From NCBI GenBank assembly GCA_000436695.1, contig HF992517.1, positions 4,056 to 16,600 of the forward strand: DNA of 12,545 bases. The letters run 5' to 3'. Source of the stretch: Prevotella sp. CAG:1185. Its GTDB lineage: Bacteria; Bacteroidota; Bacteroidia; Bacteroidales; Bacteroidaceae. The translations under genes were made by a program, and so were the position numbers. This document shows, one piece after another, positions 7,628 through 12,545 of this stretch (the first letter of the stretch is position 1; every line of letters begins with the position of its first letter). The notes beneath the pieces are model-generated. The model saw only the letters and a program-made list of their open reading frames with translations, had not been told where the DNA came from and searched no databases.

Positions 7628-7657
7628 CAAAATTACATCTTTTTATTGTATCCACAA
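7628..7657 (-). promoter_or_regulatory. Bacteroidetes-type promoter for the envelope cluster
   Basis: On the minus strand TTG (7657-7655) is followed by 19 bases and then TAATTTTG (7635-7628). This matches the sigma-ABfr consensus of a TTG/TTTG box and TAnnTTTG. The predicted transcript would start just below 7628, giving a very short leader before the ATG at 7608. It is the best visible promoter for the seven-gene minus-strand run. Confidence 0.65.
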
Positions 7658-7826
7658 TGCAAATACGGGGCAAATCGAACTCAACAGGATAAAAGTAATT
7701 CATTTTTCAGCCATACATTTGTAATTCTTTATATTATACACGATATCCATTGAAAGAACAATGAATATAAAGCAATAAAGATGTCAAAATATTAATATAA
7801 ATATGAGCTAAAGGACAAGAAAACTA

Positions 7827-7854
7827 TTGTTATATCTAAATTTTATTAATTTTG
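7827..7854 (+). promoter_or_regulatory. Likely promoter of the PD-(D/E)XK gene
   Basis: TTG at 7827-7829 is followed after 17 bases by TAATTTTG at 7847-7854, which fits TAnnTTTG. The spacer is slightly short. The start codon lies at 7883, so the leader would be around 20 bases. The rest of the divergent region (7658-7826) is AT-rich with no other clear element. Confidence 0.5.
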
Positions 7855-7882
7855 CATTTAAAATCAATATACAATCATTATT

Positions 7883-9115
7883 ATGGATAAATTAAATGAA
7901 TTTCTGACAAAAATTCGCTTAATTGTAGAAAGAGATAAGACTACACAATACGAAAAGAATAAACGTGGCGAAAATTTCAATATGTTTAAAATTCTTGGCC
8001 TTTCGAGAAACGAAACAAAACTACATTCCGCTTTTTTAGCTGAATTATTAAATACAAAAGGATCACACGGACTAAAAGATAAATTTTTAATAGAATTTTT
8101 AAAAAATATCATTCCAAAATCCAAAATAAATCCGAAAGAAACGGAAGTTTTTGTAGAATATAATATTGGACAAAAGAATGAAGACGCGACACAAGGAGGA
8201 ATAATAGACATTTTATTGAAAGACAATAGCGGAAACGCAATTATTATAGAAAATAAAATAGATGCATCTGAACAAGTAAACCAATTGATAAGATATAACA
8301 ACTTTGCAAAAAGTTCACAATTTAAAGATTACTATTTACTGTACTTAACACCAGAAGGTGTTGCACCGAAAACCATAAGAACAAATAACAGGCACTGTAT
8401 AACAATTTCTTATCGTGAAAATATTCTACCGTGGCTAAATAAATGTCTCGGCATTGCAGCATGCTACCCACTAATAAGAGAAACTATTAGACAATACATC
8501 ATCAATTTAAAATCAGAAATATTACATATTATGGAAACCGAAAATGAAGACGAATTAATAAGACTTGCATCATCAAAAGAATTTGTAGAATCTTATTTTG
8601 CCATTATAGAAAATAGTTTCAGCATAGAAGAAAACATAAGACAAAACTTTATAAATCAATTAGCCAACTTAGCTGTTCTAAAAGGATTTGAATTTATTTT
8701 CGATAAAGAAATTTGCAGTTTAGAAGAAGCACAATGGATTTCATTTTATAAGCCTTCAATTTCAAATACATGGGGATTTTGTATTGGATGGAACAAATAT
8801 AAAGGAAATGAAGATTTATGCGGTACATCTTACGGAATAAGTTGGATTACACAAAAAGCTCCAACAAGAATATCAAAAGAGAAATTAAATTCATTGCCTA
8901 ACGTATTCGGAAATAAACAAGATAAAGATTTTCCTTTCGGTTGGGATTATCTACATAGTGACGAATATAAAAACAAAAAATGGTATAGATGGGACAATAT
9001 AGAAACTTTAAAAGATATGACAAATGGTAAAATAATAAAAGTTATTTCTGATTTATTAGACATAGTTGTAAAAGAGAAACTCATTGAGAAGATAAAAAAG
9101 ATTACAAACATTTAA
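7883..9115 (+). CDS. Orphan PD-(D/E)XK nuclease superfamily protein (PDDEXK_4-like)
   Basis: The 410-residue protein begins with SRNETKLHSAFLAELLN (residues 41-57) and GSHGL, the helix that carries the first acidic residue (Glu44) in this family. The catalytic core then follows: GGIIDIL with Asp109, and IIIENKI with Glu123 and Lys125, then QVNQLIRYN (131-139), giving the D...ExK...Q/Y pattern. The C-terminal 200 residues are Trp/Tyr/Lys-rich (WGFCIGWNKYKG, then WITQK, later WDYLHSDEY) and have no motif I can name. All catalytic residues are present, so the nuclease fold is probably active. The gene stands alone on the strand opposite to its left neighbours. It is much more AT-rich than the flanking genes, with many AAA, ATA and TTA codons, which points to recent transfer. 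Proteins of this family are often found in accessory or defence settings, but no restriction, methylase or toxin partner is seen here. The biological target is unknown. Confidence 0.85.
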   Translation: MDKLNEFLTKIRLIVERDKTTQYEKNKRGENFNMFKILGLSRNETKLHSAFLAELLNTKGSHGLKDKFLIEFLKNIIPKSKINPKETEVFVEYNIGQKNEDATQGGIIDILLKDNSGNAIIIENKIDASEQVNQLIRYNNFAKSSQFKDYYLLYLTPEGVAPKTIRTNNRHCITISYRENILPWLNKCLGIAACYPLIRETIRQYIINLKSEILHIMETENEDELIRLASSKEFVESYFAIIENSFSIEENIRQNFINQLANLAVLKGFEFIFDKEICSLEEAQWISFYKPSISNTWGFCIGWNKYKGNEDLCGTSYGISWITQKAPTRISKEKLNSLPNVFGNKQDKDFPFGWDYLHSDEYKNKKWYRWDNIETLKDMTNGKIIKVISDLLDIVVKEKLIEKIKKITNI

Positions 9116-9365
9116 TAAAATGTTATCTATTTTCATAAATTTGAAGATGCTATTATAGTATTAAAATTTGAAAATCATAAATTTAGATGAAATTAGTATT
9201 TTTCTAGTTAGACCTTTTAGAATTAACATTACAAATAATAAGATACTTAATTTTAACTATGTACTGCCTATCTTTGTCTACTATTCTACAACAGGCCACC
9301 ACCTTTAGTAAAAAAGCAGGAAAACAACGGATTATATTTTTGTCAGATGTTTGATTTAAATATAC

Positions 9366-9384
9366 AGCTTACAACTGATAAGCT
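9366..9384. repeat. Small perfect inverted repeat
   Basis: AGCTTA (9366-9371) and TAAGCT (9379-9384) enclose a 7-base loop. It lies just downstream of the leftward promoter-like element at 9399-9430, so it would be a stem near the 5-prime end of any transcript made there. Confidence 0.4.
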
Positions 9385-9398
9385 AAAATCATTAACCG

Positions 9399-9430
9399 CA
9401 AATATACAAAATGATAATTGAAAAGACAAA
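9399..9430 (-). promoter_or_regulatory. Orphan consensus promoter pointing into the gene-free gap
   Basis: On the minus strand TTTG (9430-9427), 20 bases, then TATATTTG (9406-9399) is a full match to the Bacteroidetes promoter layout. No open reading frame follows within the 280 bases up to the 3-prime end of the PD-(D/E)XK gene, so it would drive a non-coding or antisense transcript. In such AT-rich DNA a chance match is possible. Confidence 0.4.
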
Positions 9431-9443
9431 TTAAGAAATTTGT
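9426..9443 (+). terminator. Weak terminator-like hairpin (plus strand)
   Basis: ACAAATT (9426-9432), loop AAGA, AATTTGT (9437-9443), followed by TTTTATT. The stem is perfect but AT-only except for one pair, and it lies 310 bases past the PD-(D/E)XK stop codon, so it is at best a weak terminator. It also overlaps the minus-strand promoter-like element. Confidence 0.25.
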
Positions 9444-9541
9444 TTTTATTCTAAATTGCCGTGCCGAAGTGAAAATAAGAATATTTAATCTGACGGCACT
9501 ATATTTTTAGAAGGACATTCTTCTGTCAAGCATAAGAAAAG

Positions 9542-9581
9542 AAAGATGATGATGCGTTTTTACTGACGCGCCATCATCTTT
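9542..9581. terminator. Long hairpin, probable bidirectional terminator between convergent genes
   Basis: Bases 9542-9556 pair with 9567-9581, a 15-position stem with one A-C mismatch and one G-T wobble around a 10-base loop. The minus-strand side is followed by the T-rich stretch CTTTTCTT, and the plus-strand side by TGTTTATATT. It sits between convergent genes, about 125 bases after the flavodoxin stop codon, as expected for a shared terminator. Confidence 0.6.
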
Positions 9582-9673
9582 GTTTATATTACAATTTAAG
9601 CCAAATCATGCTTTAAGATTCAGCCTCTCAATAGAAAATGAAAAGCTACTGAAGGCATAAAAACACAAGACAT

Positions 9674-9712
9674 GCCGGTATAACCGGCCTCATCGGGCTT
9701 AATACTTAAGCC
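9674..9712 (-). other. Two short hairpins at the flavodoxin gene end
   Basis: GGCTTAA-TAC-TTAAGCC (9696-9712) covers the TAA stop codon of the flavodoxin gene. GCCGGT-ATA-ACCGGC (9674-9688) follows immediately. Both stems are perfect with 3-base loops. A short T-run on the minus strand (9665-9661) follows the second, so the pair may help end or stabilise the mRNA. Confidence 0.4.
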
Positions 9713-10329
9713 TGAATGAAATGTGTGCGCAATCTTTGCTCATACTGCGGTTTGTCAATGCCGTTGTTGCGCCCGCACTCAATACATTTCAACAGCCACG
9801 CCATATTATGACCTAACACACGCATGGTCTGCAGTCCTTCTTTATCCTTCATCACATCGTCAGGCGTGAAGCCATGCACAGAATTCCAATATTGAGAAGA
9901 CACAACGGGCATATTGCATATAGTAAAATACTGGTTAAGCTGTTCAAAAGTGGCAGACGCTCCTCCCCTGCGGCACGACACCACCGAGGCGCCCACCTTA
10001 CCGGCCATGCGGCTTTCGGAAGAATAGAACAGACGGTTAAGAAACGACACAAGCTGACCCGACGGACCGCTGTAATAAACCGGCGAACCGATGACTATGC
10101 CATCAAACTCATCAAGCCTTGCCTGTATGTCTTTTACTATATCGTCTCTGAAGCAGTGGCCCGTGCGCATGCAGCTTCCGCACGCTATACATCCTGCCAG
10201 CGGTTTCTTGCCGAGATAAAGCAGTTCTGTGTCTATTCCGTCGGCTCTCAAAGCCGTTTCAACCTCATGCAAGGCGGTGTAAGTGCAGCCCTCCTTGTTA
10301 GGGCTGCCGTTAATAAGCAACACTTTCAT
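9706..10329 (-). CDS. Flavodoxin / NADPH-dependent FMN reductase-like protein with Cys cluster
   Basis: This 207-residue flavodoxin-fold protein has the FMN phosphate loop GSPNKEGCT (residues 8-16) and a second FMN-contacting stretch GSPVYYSGPSGQLVSFLNRLFY (81-102). Between them is a cysteine cluster at 47, 50, 53 and 59 (GCIACGSCMRTGHC), a C-x2-C-x2-C-x5-C array as in iron-sulfur flavoproteins and many anaerobe flavodoxin-family reductases. It probably carries FMN and uses NAD(P)H or an Fe-S donor to reduce a small electrophile such as a quinone. Whether a 4Fe-4S cluster is actually bound cannot be told, because the spacing is tight. Further cysteines lie at 119, 138, 182 and 185. It is the last gene of a three-gene operon, only five bases behind its paralogue. 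The divergent HxlR regulator suggests induction by redox or electrophile stress. Its size is slightly above the family norm. Confidence 0.87.
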   Translation of the reverse strand: MKVLLINGSPNKEGCTYTALHEVETALRADGIDTELLYLGKKPLAGCIACGSCMRTGHCFRDDIVKDIQARLDEFDGIVIGSPVYYSGPSGQLVSFLNRLFYSSESRMAGKVGASVVSCRRGGASATFEQLNQYFTICNMPVVSSQYWNSVHGFTPDDVMKDKEGLQTMRVLGHNMAWLLKCIECGRNNGIDKPQYEQRLRTHFIQA

Positions 10330-10334
10330 TGTAT

Positions 10335-10874
10335 TCAGAATTTATGTGCCAGCTCGGCAGCCTTTGCACAGCCGTCGGTCTTGTTTATGTCTCCCTCGTT
10401 AAGCACGGCAGGAACAAGCACTTCGCCTACAACGTCCCATTTCAACAAAGCAGCCGAACGCTCAATCGGAATGCGCACGCCGTCCATAACCGTCATGTCG
10501 TCTTCCTCGCAGCAGGCAATCAAACCGAATTTCTTGCCTGCAATATCCTTTCCGCCTACAACAAGAGAGAACAGGCGGTCTATAACGCCTTTTATCTGTG
10601 CAGGTATAGAATACCAGTAAGTTGGCTTTGTAAACACCACGGCATCGGCATTTAATATTGCCGGGGCGATTATATTGAAATCATCGTCAAACGAGCATGC
10701 CTTTCCTGTCTTATAGCATGTCATGCACGCATGGCATCCGCCAATCTTCATCATTGCCGCATCAAAGCGCTCTATCTTGTATCCGCACTTCTCAGCCTCC
10801 TTTATAAAAGCTTCTGTCATGGCAAAGCTGTTGCCGTTTTTACGCGGACTTCCTGTAACTACAACTATATTCAT
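10335..10874 (-). CDS. Flavodoxin-family NAD(P)H oxidoreductase-like protein with Cys cluster
   Basis: This 179-residue protein has the FMN loop GSPRKNGNS (residues 8-16), a Cys cluster at 47, 50, 53 and 60 (GCHACMTCYKTGKAC), and the ribityl/isoalloxazine stretch TKPTYWYSIPAQIKGVIDRLFS (82-103). Fold, layout and Cys pattern match the following gene product, but identity looks low, so the two are old paralogues that may work together or form a heteromeric complex. Both start and stop are clear. It follows the NTF2-like gene by 15 bases and precedes the second flavodoxin gene by five, so the three are almost certainly one transcript. A cytoplasmic quinone, nitro-compound or disulfide-linked reductase is the most reasonable role; no substrate can be read from the sequence. 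Confidence 0.88.
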   Translation of the reverse strand: MNIVVVTGSPRKNGNSFAMTEAFIKEAEKCGYKIERFDAAMMKIGGCHACMTCYKTGKACSFDDDFNIIAPAILNADAVVFTKPTYWYSIPAQIKGVIDRLFSLVVGGKDIAGKKFGLIACCEEDDMTVMDGVRIPIERSAALLKWDVVGEVLVPAVLNEGDINKTDGCAKAAELAHKF

Positions 10875-10889
10875 AACCTAAATTTCTAT

Positions 10890-11273
10890 TTATTTCTGTA
10901 TTGTGTCTGAATTCTGATTATATGCCTTGGCCACGCATTTCCACTCACCGTTGATTTTCAGCATCAGCAGATAATCGGTGAAATCAATGCGTCCGCCCCA
11001 TTTTTCTTCAAGAACGCGCACCACGGCAAGCGTTTCTTCAACGGCAATAACGTCTACGCGAGCCTTGAAGTCTGCGCCTCCGCCAACCGAGTCGACATTG
11101 TTATAAAACTGATTTATGCTTCCGTGCTCAAGTTTTCCGTCAAGATAGCCAAACAGTACGGCCTCGTCTATAAACAGTTCTTTGGCATAACTGCTGTCGC
11201 CTTCGGCAACACTTCTGACAAACTTCATGGCTGCTGCCTCAACAGCCTTGTATTCTTCAATACTTGCTCTCAT
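10890..11273 (-). CDS. NTF2-like (SnoaL/lumazine-binding type) small protein
   Basis: This 127-residue cytoplasmic protein has the layout of the NTF2-like cone fold. Two N-terminal helices (MRASIEEYKAVEAAAMKFVR, then SYAKELFIDEAVLFGYLDGK) are followed by a helix (INQFYNNVDSVG) and a run of beta strands (FKARVDVIAVEETLAVVRVLEEKW, DFTDYLLMLKINGEWKCVAKAYNQ). It resembles the Bacteroidales nuclear transport factor 2 family or putative lumazine-binding proteins, which are often encoded beside flavin reductases and HxlR regulators. Such proteins may bind or isomerise a small aromatic or act as a chaperone-like partner; no catalytic residue stands out. It is the first gene of the operon with the two flavodoxin-like genes and lies opposite the HxlR gene, sharing its regulatory region. 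The leader is about 90 bases and contains two stem-loops. Confidence 0.85.
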   Translation of the reverse strand: MRASIEEYKAVEAAAMKFVRSVAEGDSSYAKELFIDEAVLFGYLDGKLEHGSINQFYNNVDSVGGGADFKARVDVIAVEETLAVVRVLEEKWGGRIDFTDYLLMLKINGEWKCVAKAYNQNSDTIQK

Positions 11274-11294
11274 AATGTTTTCATAATTTAAAGG

Positions 11295-11336
11295 TTCATT
11301 TTATAATGAAAGCGCAAACAAGACGCAAGGGCGTCT
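11295..11336 (-). promoter_or_regulatory. Two stem-loops in the leader of the NTF2-flavodoxin operon
   Basis: AGACGC-AAGG-GCGTCT (11321-11336) and TTCATT-TTAT-AATGAA (11295-11310) are both perfect 6-base-pair stems with 4-base loops. They lie between the predicted minus-strand promoter and the ATG at 11273. They may affect mRNA stability or translation; no T-run marks them as an attenuator. Confidence 0.45.
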
Positions 11337-11364
11337 AACCGGCCGGAATGCAACTTATCGTGTG

Positions 11365-11395
11365 CAAAGATACGAGATAGTAAACATTTTTGCAA
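11365..11395 (-). promoter_or_regulatory. Promoter of the NTF2-flavodoxin operon
   Basis: On the minus strand TTG (11395-11393), 20 bases, then TATCTTTG (11372-11365) matches the Bacteroidetes consensus very well. The -33 box abuts the repeated CYGAAAA region, so a repressor bound there would block this promoter. Confidence 0.7.
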
Positions 11396-11396
11396 G

Positions 11397-11449
11397 TACC
11401 GAAAAATTATTCAGATACTGAAAAATATATCAGTATATTCACTTTTCGG
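11397..11449. promoter_or_regulatory. Candidate HxlR operator array
   Basis: Two 18-base direct repeats, TACCGAAAAATTATTCAG (11397-11414) and TACTGAAAAATATATCAG (11416-11433), match at 14 of 18 positions with a 19-base offset. An inverted CCGAAAA box lies at 11443-11449. A perfect palindrome ATACTGA-N8-TCAGTAT (11415-11436) sits at the centre, and AGTAAACAT/ATGTTTACT arms (11379-11387, 11456-11464) flank the block. The array lies between the two divergent promoters. HxlR proteins bind as dimers to such palindromes, so binding by the adjacent regulator is a reasonable inference. Confidence 0.55.
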
Positions 11450-11460
11450 ATTATTATGTT

Positions 11461-11468
11461 TACTTTTG
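11461..11468 (+). promoter_or_regulatory. -7 element of the HxlR gene promoter
   Basis: TACTTTTG fits TAnnTTTG and lies 26 bases before the HxlR start codon. The expected -33 position, 20 bases upstream, reads TTC (11438-11440), one mismatch from TTG. It overlaps the right arm of the outer inverted repeat, suggesting autoregulation. Confidence 0.55.
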
Positions 11469-11493
11469 CACAAACATTAAGACGAACAATACC

Positions 11494-11853
11494 ATGTATG
11501 AAAGAAAGATACCCGTTAACCTCGACTGTCCGCTACGCCTTACGATGAGTCTGATAGGTTCAAAATGGAAGTCGTGCATCTTGGACGAGCTGCGCGACAA
11601 GACGCTCAGGCCGAGCGAGCTTCATAAGATATTTCCCGAAGCCACGCCGCGCGTGCTCGACTTGCAGCTTAAAGAACTTGTTGAAGACGGACTGGTGTCA
11701 AAGACCATATACCCCGAACTGCCTCCGCGTTCTGAATATGCCATAACGCCACTCGGAGCAACCTTAATTCCGATTATCGACGCCATGATTGAATGGGGCA
11801 ACAAGAACACCGAGCTGTTTCAGAAAAAATACGGCAAGCCTAAAAACGAATAA
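11494..11853 (+). CDS. HxlR-family winged-helix transcription regulator with sensor cysteine
   Basis: This 119-residue protein matches the HxlR/YodB family along its whole length. It has an N-terminal LDCPLRLTMSLIGSKWKSCIL (residues 10-30), the recognition-helix region TLRPSELHKIFPEATPRVLDLQLKELVEDGLV (37-68), the wing TIYPELPPRSEYAITPLG (71-88), and a C-terminal dimer helix IIDAMIEWG (94-102). Cys12 sits at the position of the redox-sensing N-terminal cysteine of YodB and HypR; a second Cys28 lies in helix 1. Family members repress or activate genes for quinone, aldehyde or disulfide stress, often a neighbouring flavin reductase. Here the divergent operon encodes an NTF2-like protein and two flavodoxins, which fits that role. 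It is probably autoregulated through the shared operator region. No clear ribosome-binding site is present, as usual in this phylum. The family is certain and the inducer unknown. Confidence 0.93.
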   Translation: MYERKIPVNLDCPLRLTMSLIGSKWKSCILDELRDKTLRPSELHKIFPEATPRVLDLQLKELVEDGLVSKTIYPELPPRSEYAITPLGATLIPIIDAMIEWGNKNTELFQKKYGKPKNE

Positions 11854-12054
11854 CAACAACTTTGTTTTGATAATGCGCAATTTTGCGGGACGTAAATCAA
11901 AAGATTAAGAGCGCACATAAGCACGGAAGCAACAAGGCTATTGTTCTGTCGGATATGCACGTGTTGTTGAGCGCAGCGAAAAATTTGACAGCATTAAGTA
12001 TAAGGATCTTTGATCCGAAATTCATACCTATTAATTAAAAATAGGAAGCAATCG

Positions 12055-12121
12055 GATTGCAAATTAGCTTCGCTGACCGTTGGTTCTTATACTCCATTCC
12101 GGCAGATTGCAAATCAGCCGG
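12055..12121. repeat. Duplicated GATTGCAAAT element, one copy in a hairpin
   Basis: GATTGCAAATTAGC (12055-12068) and GATTGCAAATCAGC (12105-12118) differ at one base. The second copy lies inside CCGGC...GCCGG (12099-12121), an imperfect 23-base palindrome with a 3-base loop, reminiscent of REP-like intergenic elements. Confidence 0.5.
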
Positions 12122-12230
12122 CACATTACTCTTGTTGCTACATGTCGTTGTTATTAATCCACAAGGCATTTGACTTTAACTCCTAAACACAACAAGTCAT
12201 TTGTCTTTTTTCACTATGCTCAAGGAATTT

Positions 12231-12262
12231 CTCCTTAACTTCATAACTCCTTAACTCCTAAA
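12231..12262. repeat. Four imperfect 8-base tandem units
   Basis: CTCCTTAA, CTTCATAA, CTCCTTAA and CTCCTAAA lie head to tail. A related TAACTCCTAAA occurs at 12178-12188. This kind of short CTCCTAA-type satellite is, as I recall, common between Prevotella genes. Confidence 0.6.
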
Positions 12263-12309
12263 TTAACATTCAATTAACGCCCTCAGAATAGCGGTGCTCA
12301 TGACAATTT

Positions 12310-12424
12310 GGGATTTTGGCCGAAAAATCTCAAAAAATGGGTATTTTTGTTAAGTTACTGATATGATGCGTTTTACGTACCTTTCAATTAAAAATCGCAA
12401 GTGTTAACAAACATTACTCGGCCA
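12310..12424. repeat. Nested long-range inverted repeats with a local hairpin
   Basis: TGGCCGA (12317-12323) pairs with TCGGCCA (12418-12424). TTTGTTAA (12346-12353) pairs with TTAACAAA (12404-12411) inside it. A local hairpin GGGATTTT/AAAATCTC (12310-12331, 6-base loop) competes with the outer arm. The layout suggests a folded RNA or a palindromic element. Confidence 0.45.
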
Positions 12425-12433
12425 CTTTCCACC

Positions 12434-12497
12434 CGTAAACGATAGGTTTAGCATCACAAAAGCATACGTTTACGACATTAAAAGCAGGCGTTTGTGA
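12434..12497. repeat. Degenerate 22-base periodic repeats and CGTAAACG palindrome arms
   Basis: AAAAGCATACGTTTACGA (12458-12475) and AAAAGCAGGCGTTTGTGA (12480-12497) match at 14 of 18 positions with a 22-base offset. A weaker third unit follows from about 12500. CGTAAACG (12434-12441) and CGTTTACG (12467-12474) form a perfect inverted repeat with a 25-base spacer. The array runs toward the right edge of the window. Confidence 0.5.
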
Positions 12498-12545
12498 GCC
12501 AAAAAGGGGTGATTTTGAGGTTGAAAACAGGTATAAAAATAAACG

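Larger units (their letters stand above)
9116..9705. other. 590-base AT-rich gap without a recognisable gene
   Basis: No convincing coding frame is seen on either strand between the convergent PD-(D/E)XK and flavodoxin genes. The gap holds a leftward promoter-like element (9399-9430), small perfect inverted repeats at 9366-9384 and 9426-9443, a long hairpin at 9542-9581 and two short hairpins at 9674-9712. A locally GC-richer patch near 9290-9305 sits inside otherwise very AT-rich sequence. It may contain an unannotated small RNA or be a decayed accessory segment. Confidence 0.6.
11854..12545. other. Gene-free 692-base region of structured repeats
   Basis: No open frame with coding character is seen on either strand. 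The stretch has several hairpins: GGATC-TTT-GATCC at 12004-12016, CCTATT/AATAGG at 12027-12045, and an imperfect stem at 12099-12121. It also has tandem and direct repeats and nested long-range inverted repeats, described separately. No convincing T-tailed terminator for the HxlR gene is visible; the small stem CGCAA/TTGCG (11876-11887) is the only candidate. Confidence 0.65.

Noticed and set aside
9269..9276. TATCTTTG as a plus-strand promoter -7 box in the gene-free gap
   Set aside because: No TTG or TTTG lies at the right distance upstream and no gene follows; such matches are expected by chance in AT-rich DNA.
9335..9342. TATTTTTG as a plus-strand promoter -7 box
   Set aside because: There is no -33 partner and no downstream gene, so I regard it as a chance match.
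7612..9705. Attachment-site repeats bounding the AT-rich island
   Set aside because: I looked for matching direct repeats on both sides and for an integrase or tRNA gene and saw none, so a mobile-element boundary cannot be claimed.
9874..10620. Plus-strand open frame spanning both flavodoxin genes
   Set aside because: It runs across two clear genes on the other strand and has no domain signal; it is a compositional shadow.
12434..12545. CRISPR array at the right edge
   Set aside because: Units are only about 22 bases apart with degenerate sequence throughout and no unique spacers of 30 or so bases; no cas gene is present.

Overview
This window looks like a chromosomal segment of a Bacteroidales bacterium, most likely Prevotella or a close relative. 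Three things point there. Several promoters fit the Bacteroidetes sigma-ABfr type (a TTG/TTTG box, a spacer of about 19-20 bases, then TAnnTTTG). Shine-Dalgarno sequences are largely absent. The protein families are a typical Bacteroidales mix of envelope-polymer genes and small flavodoxins. No rRNA, tRNA, CRISPR array or recognisable transposase was seen.

Region 1 (1-7657) is a run of seven genes, all on the minus strand, read right to left from a good promoter at 7628-7657. In transcription order they are a phosphoethanolamine-transferase-like sulfatase-fold enzyme, two acyltransferase-3 membrane proteins that overlap by an ATGA junction, a UbiA-type polyprenyl-phosphate phosphoribosyltransferase, a HAD-IB phosphatase, a polytopic membrane protein of the DUF6080/GT-C-like kind, and the N-terminus of a family-2 glycosyltransferase cut by the left edge. 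Together they look like a cell-envelope glycan or glycolipid decoration locus. It would make a polyprenyl-linked pentose donor (UbiA plus HAD), transfer sugars, and add acyl and phosphoethanolamine groups. The donor pathway is inferred by family and not proven.

Region 2 (7612-9705) is an AT-rich island, roughly 30% GC by eye in a sampled stretch against nearly 50% around it. It carries one plus-strand gene, an orphan PD-(D/E)XK nuclease-superfamily protein, followed by 590 bases without a gene. That gap contains a leftward consensus promoter with no gene and a long hairpin between convergent genes.

Region 3 (9706-11853) is a compact redox-stress module. A HxlR-family regulator with the conserved N-terminal cysteine faces, across a 220-base divergent promoter region, an operon of an NTF2-like protein and two cysteine-rich flavodoxin/NADPH-FMN-reductase-like proteins. 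The space between the two promoters holds repeated CYGAAAA boxes and a 22-base palindrome, a strong candidate for the HxlR operator.

Region 4 (11854-12545) has no gene. It contains hairpins, a duplicated GATTGCAAAT element, four imperfect 8-base tandem units, nested long-range inverted repeats and degenerate 22-base periodic repeats. It looks like a structured intergenic repeat element, but copy number elsewhere in the genome cannot be judged from this window.
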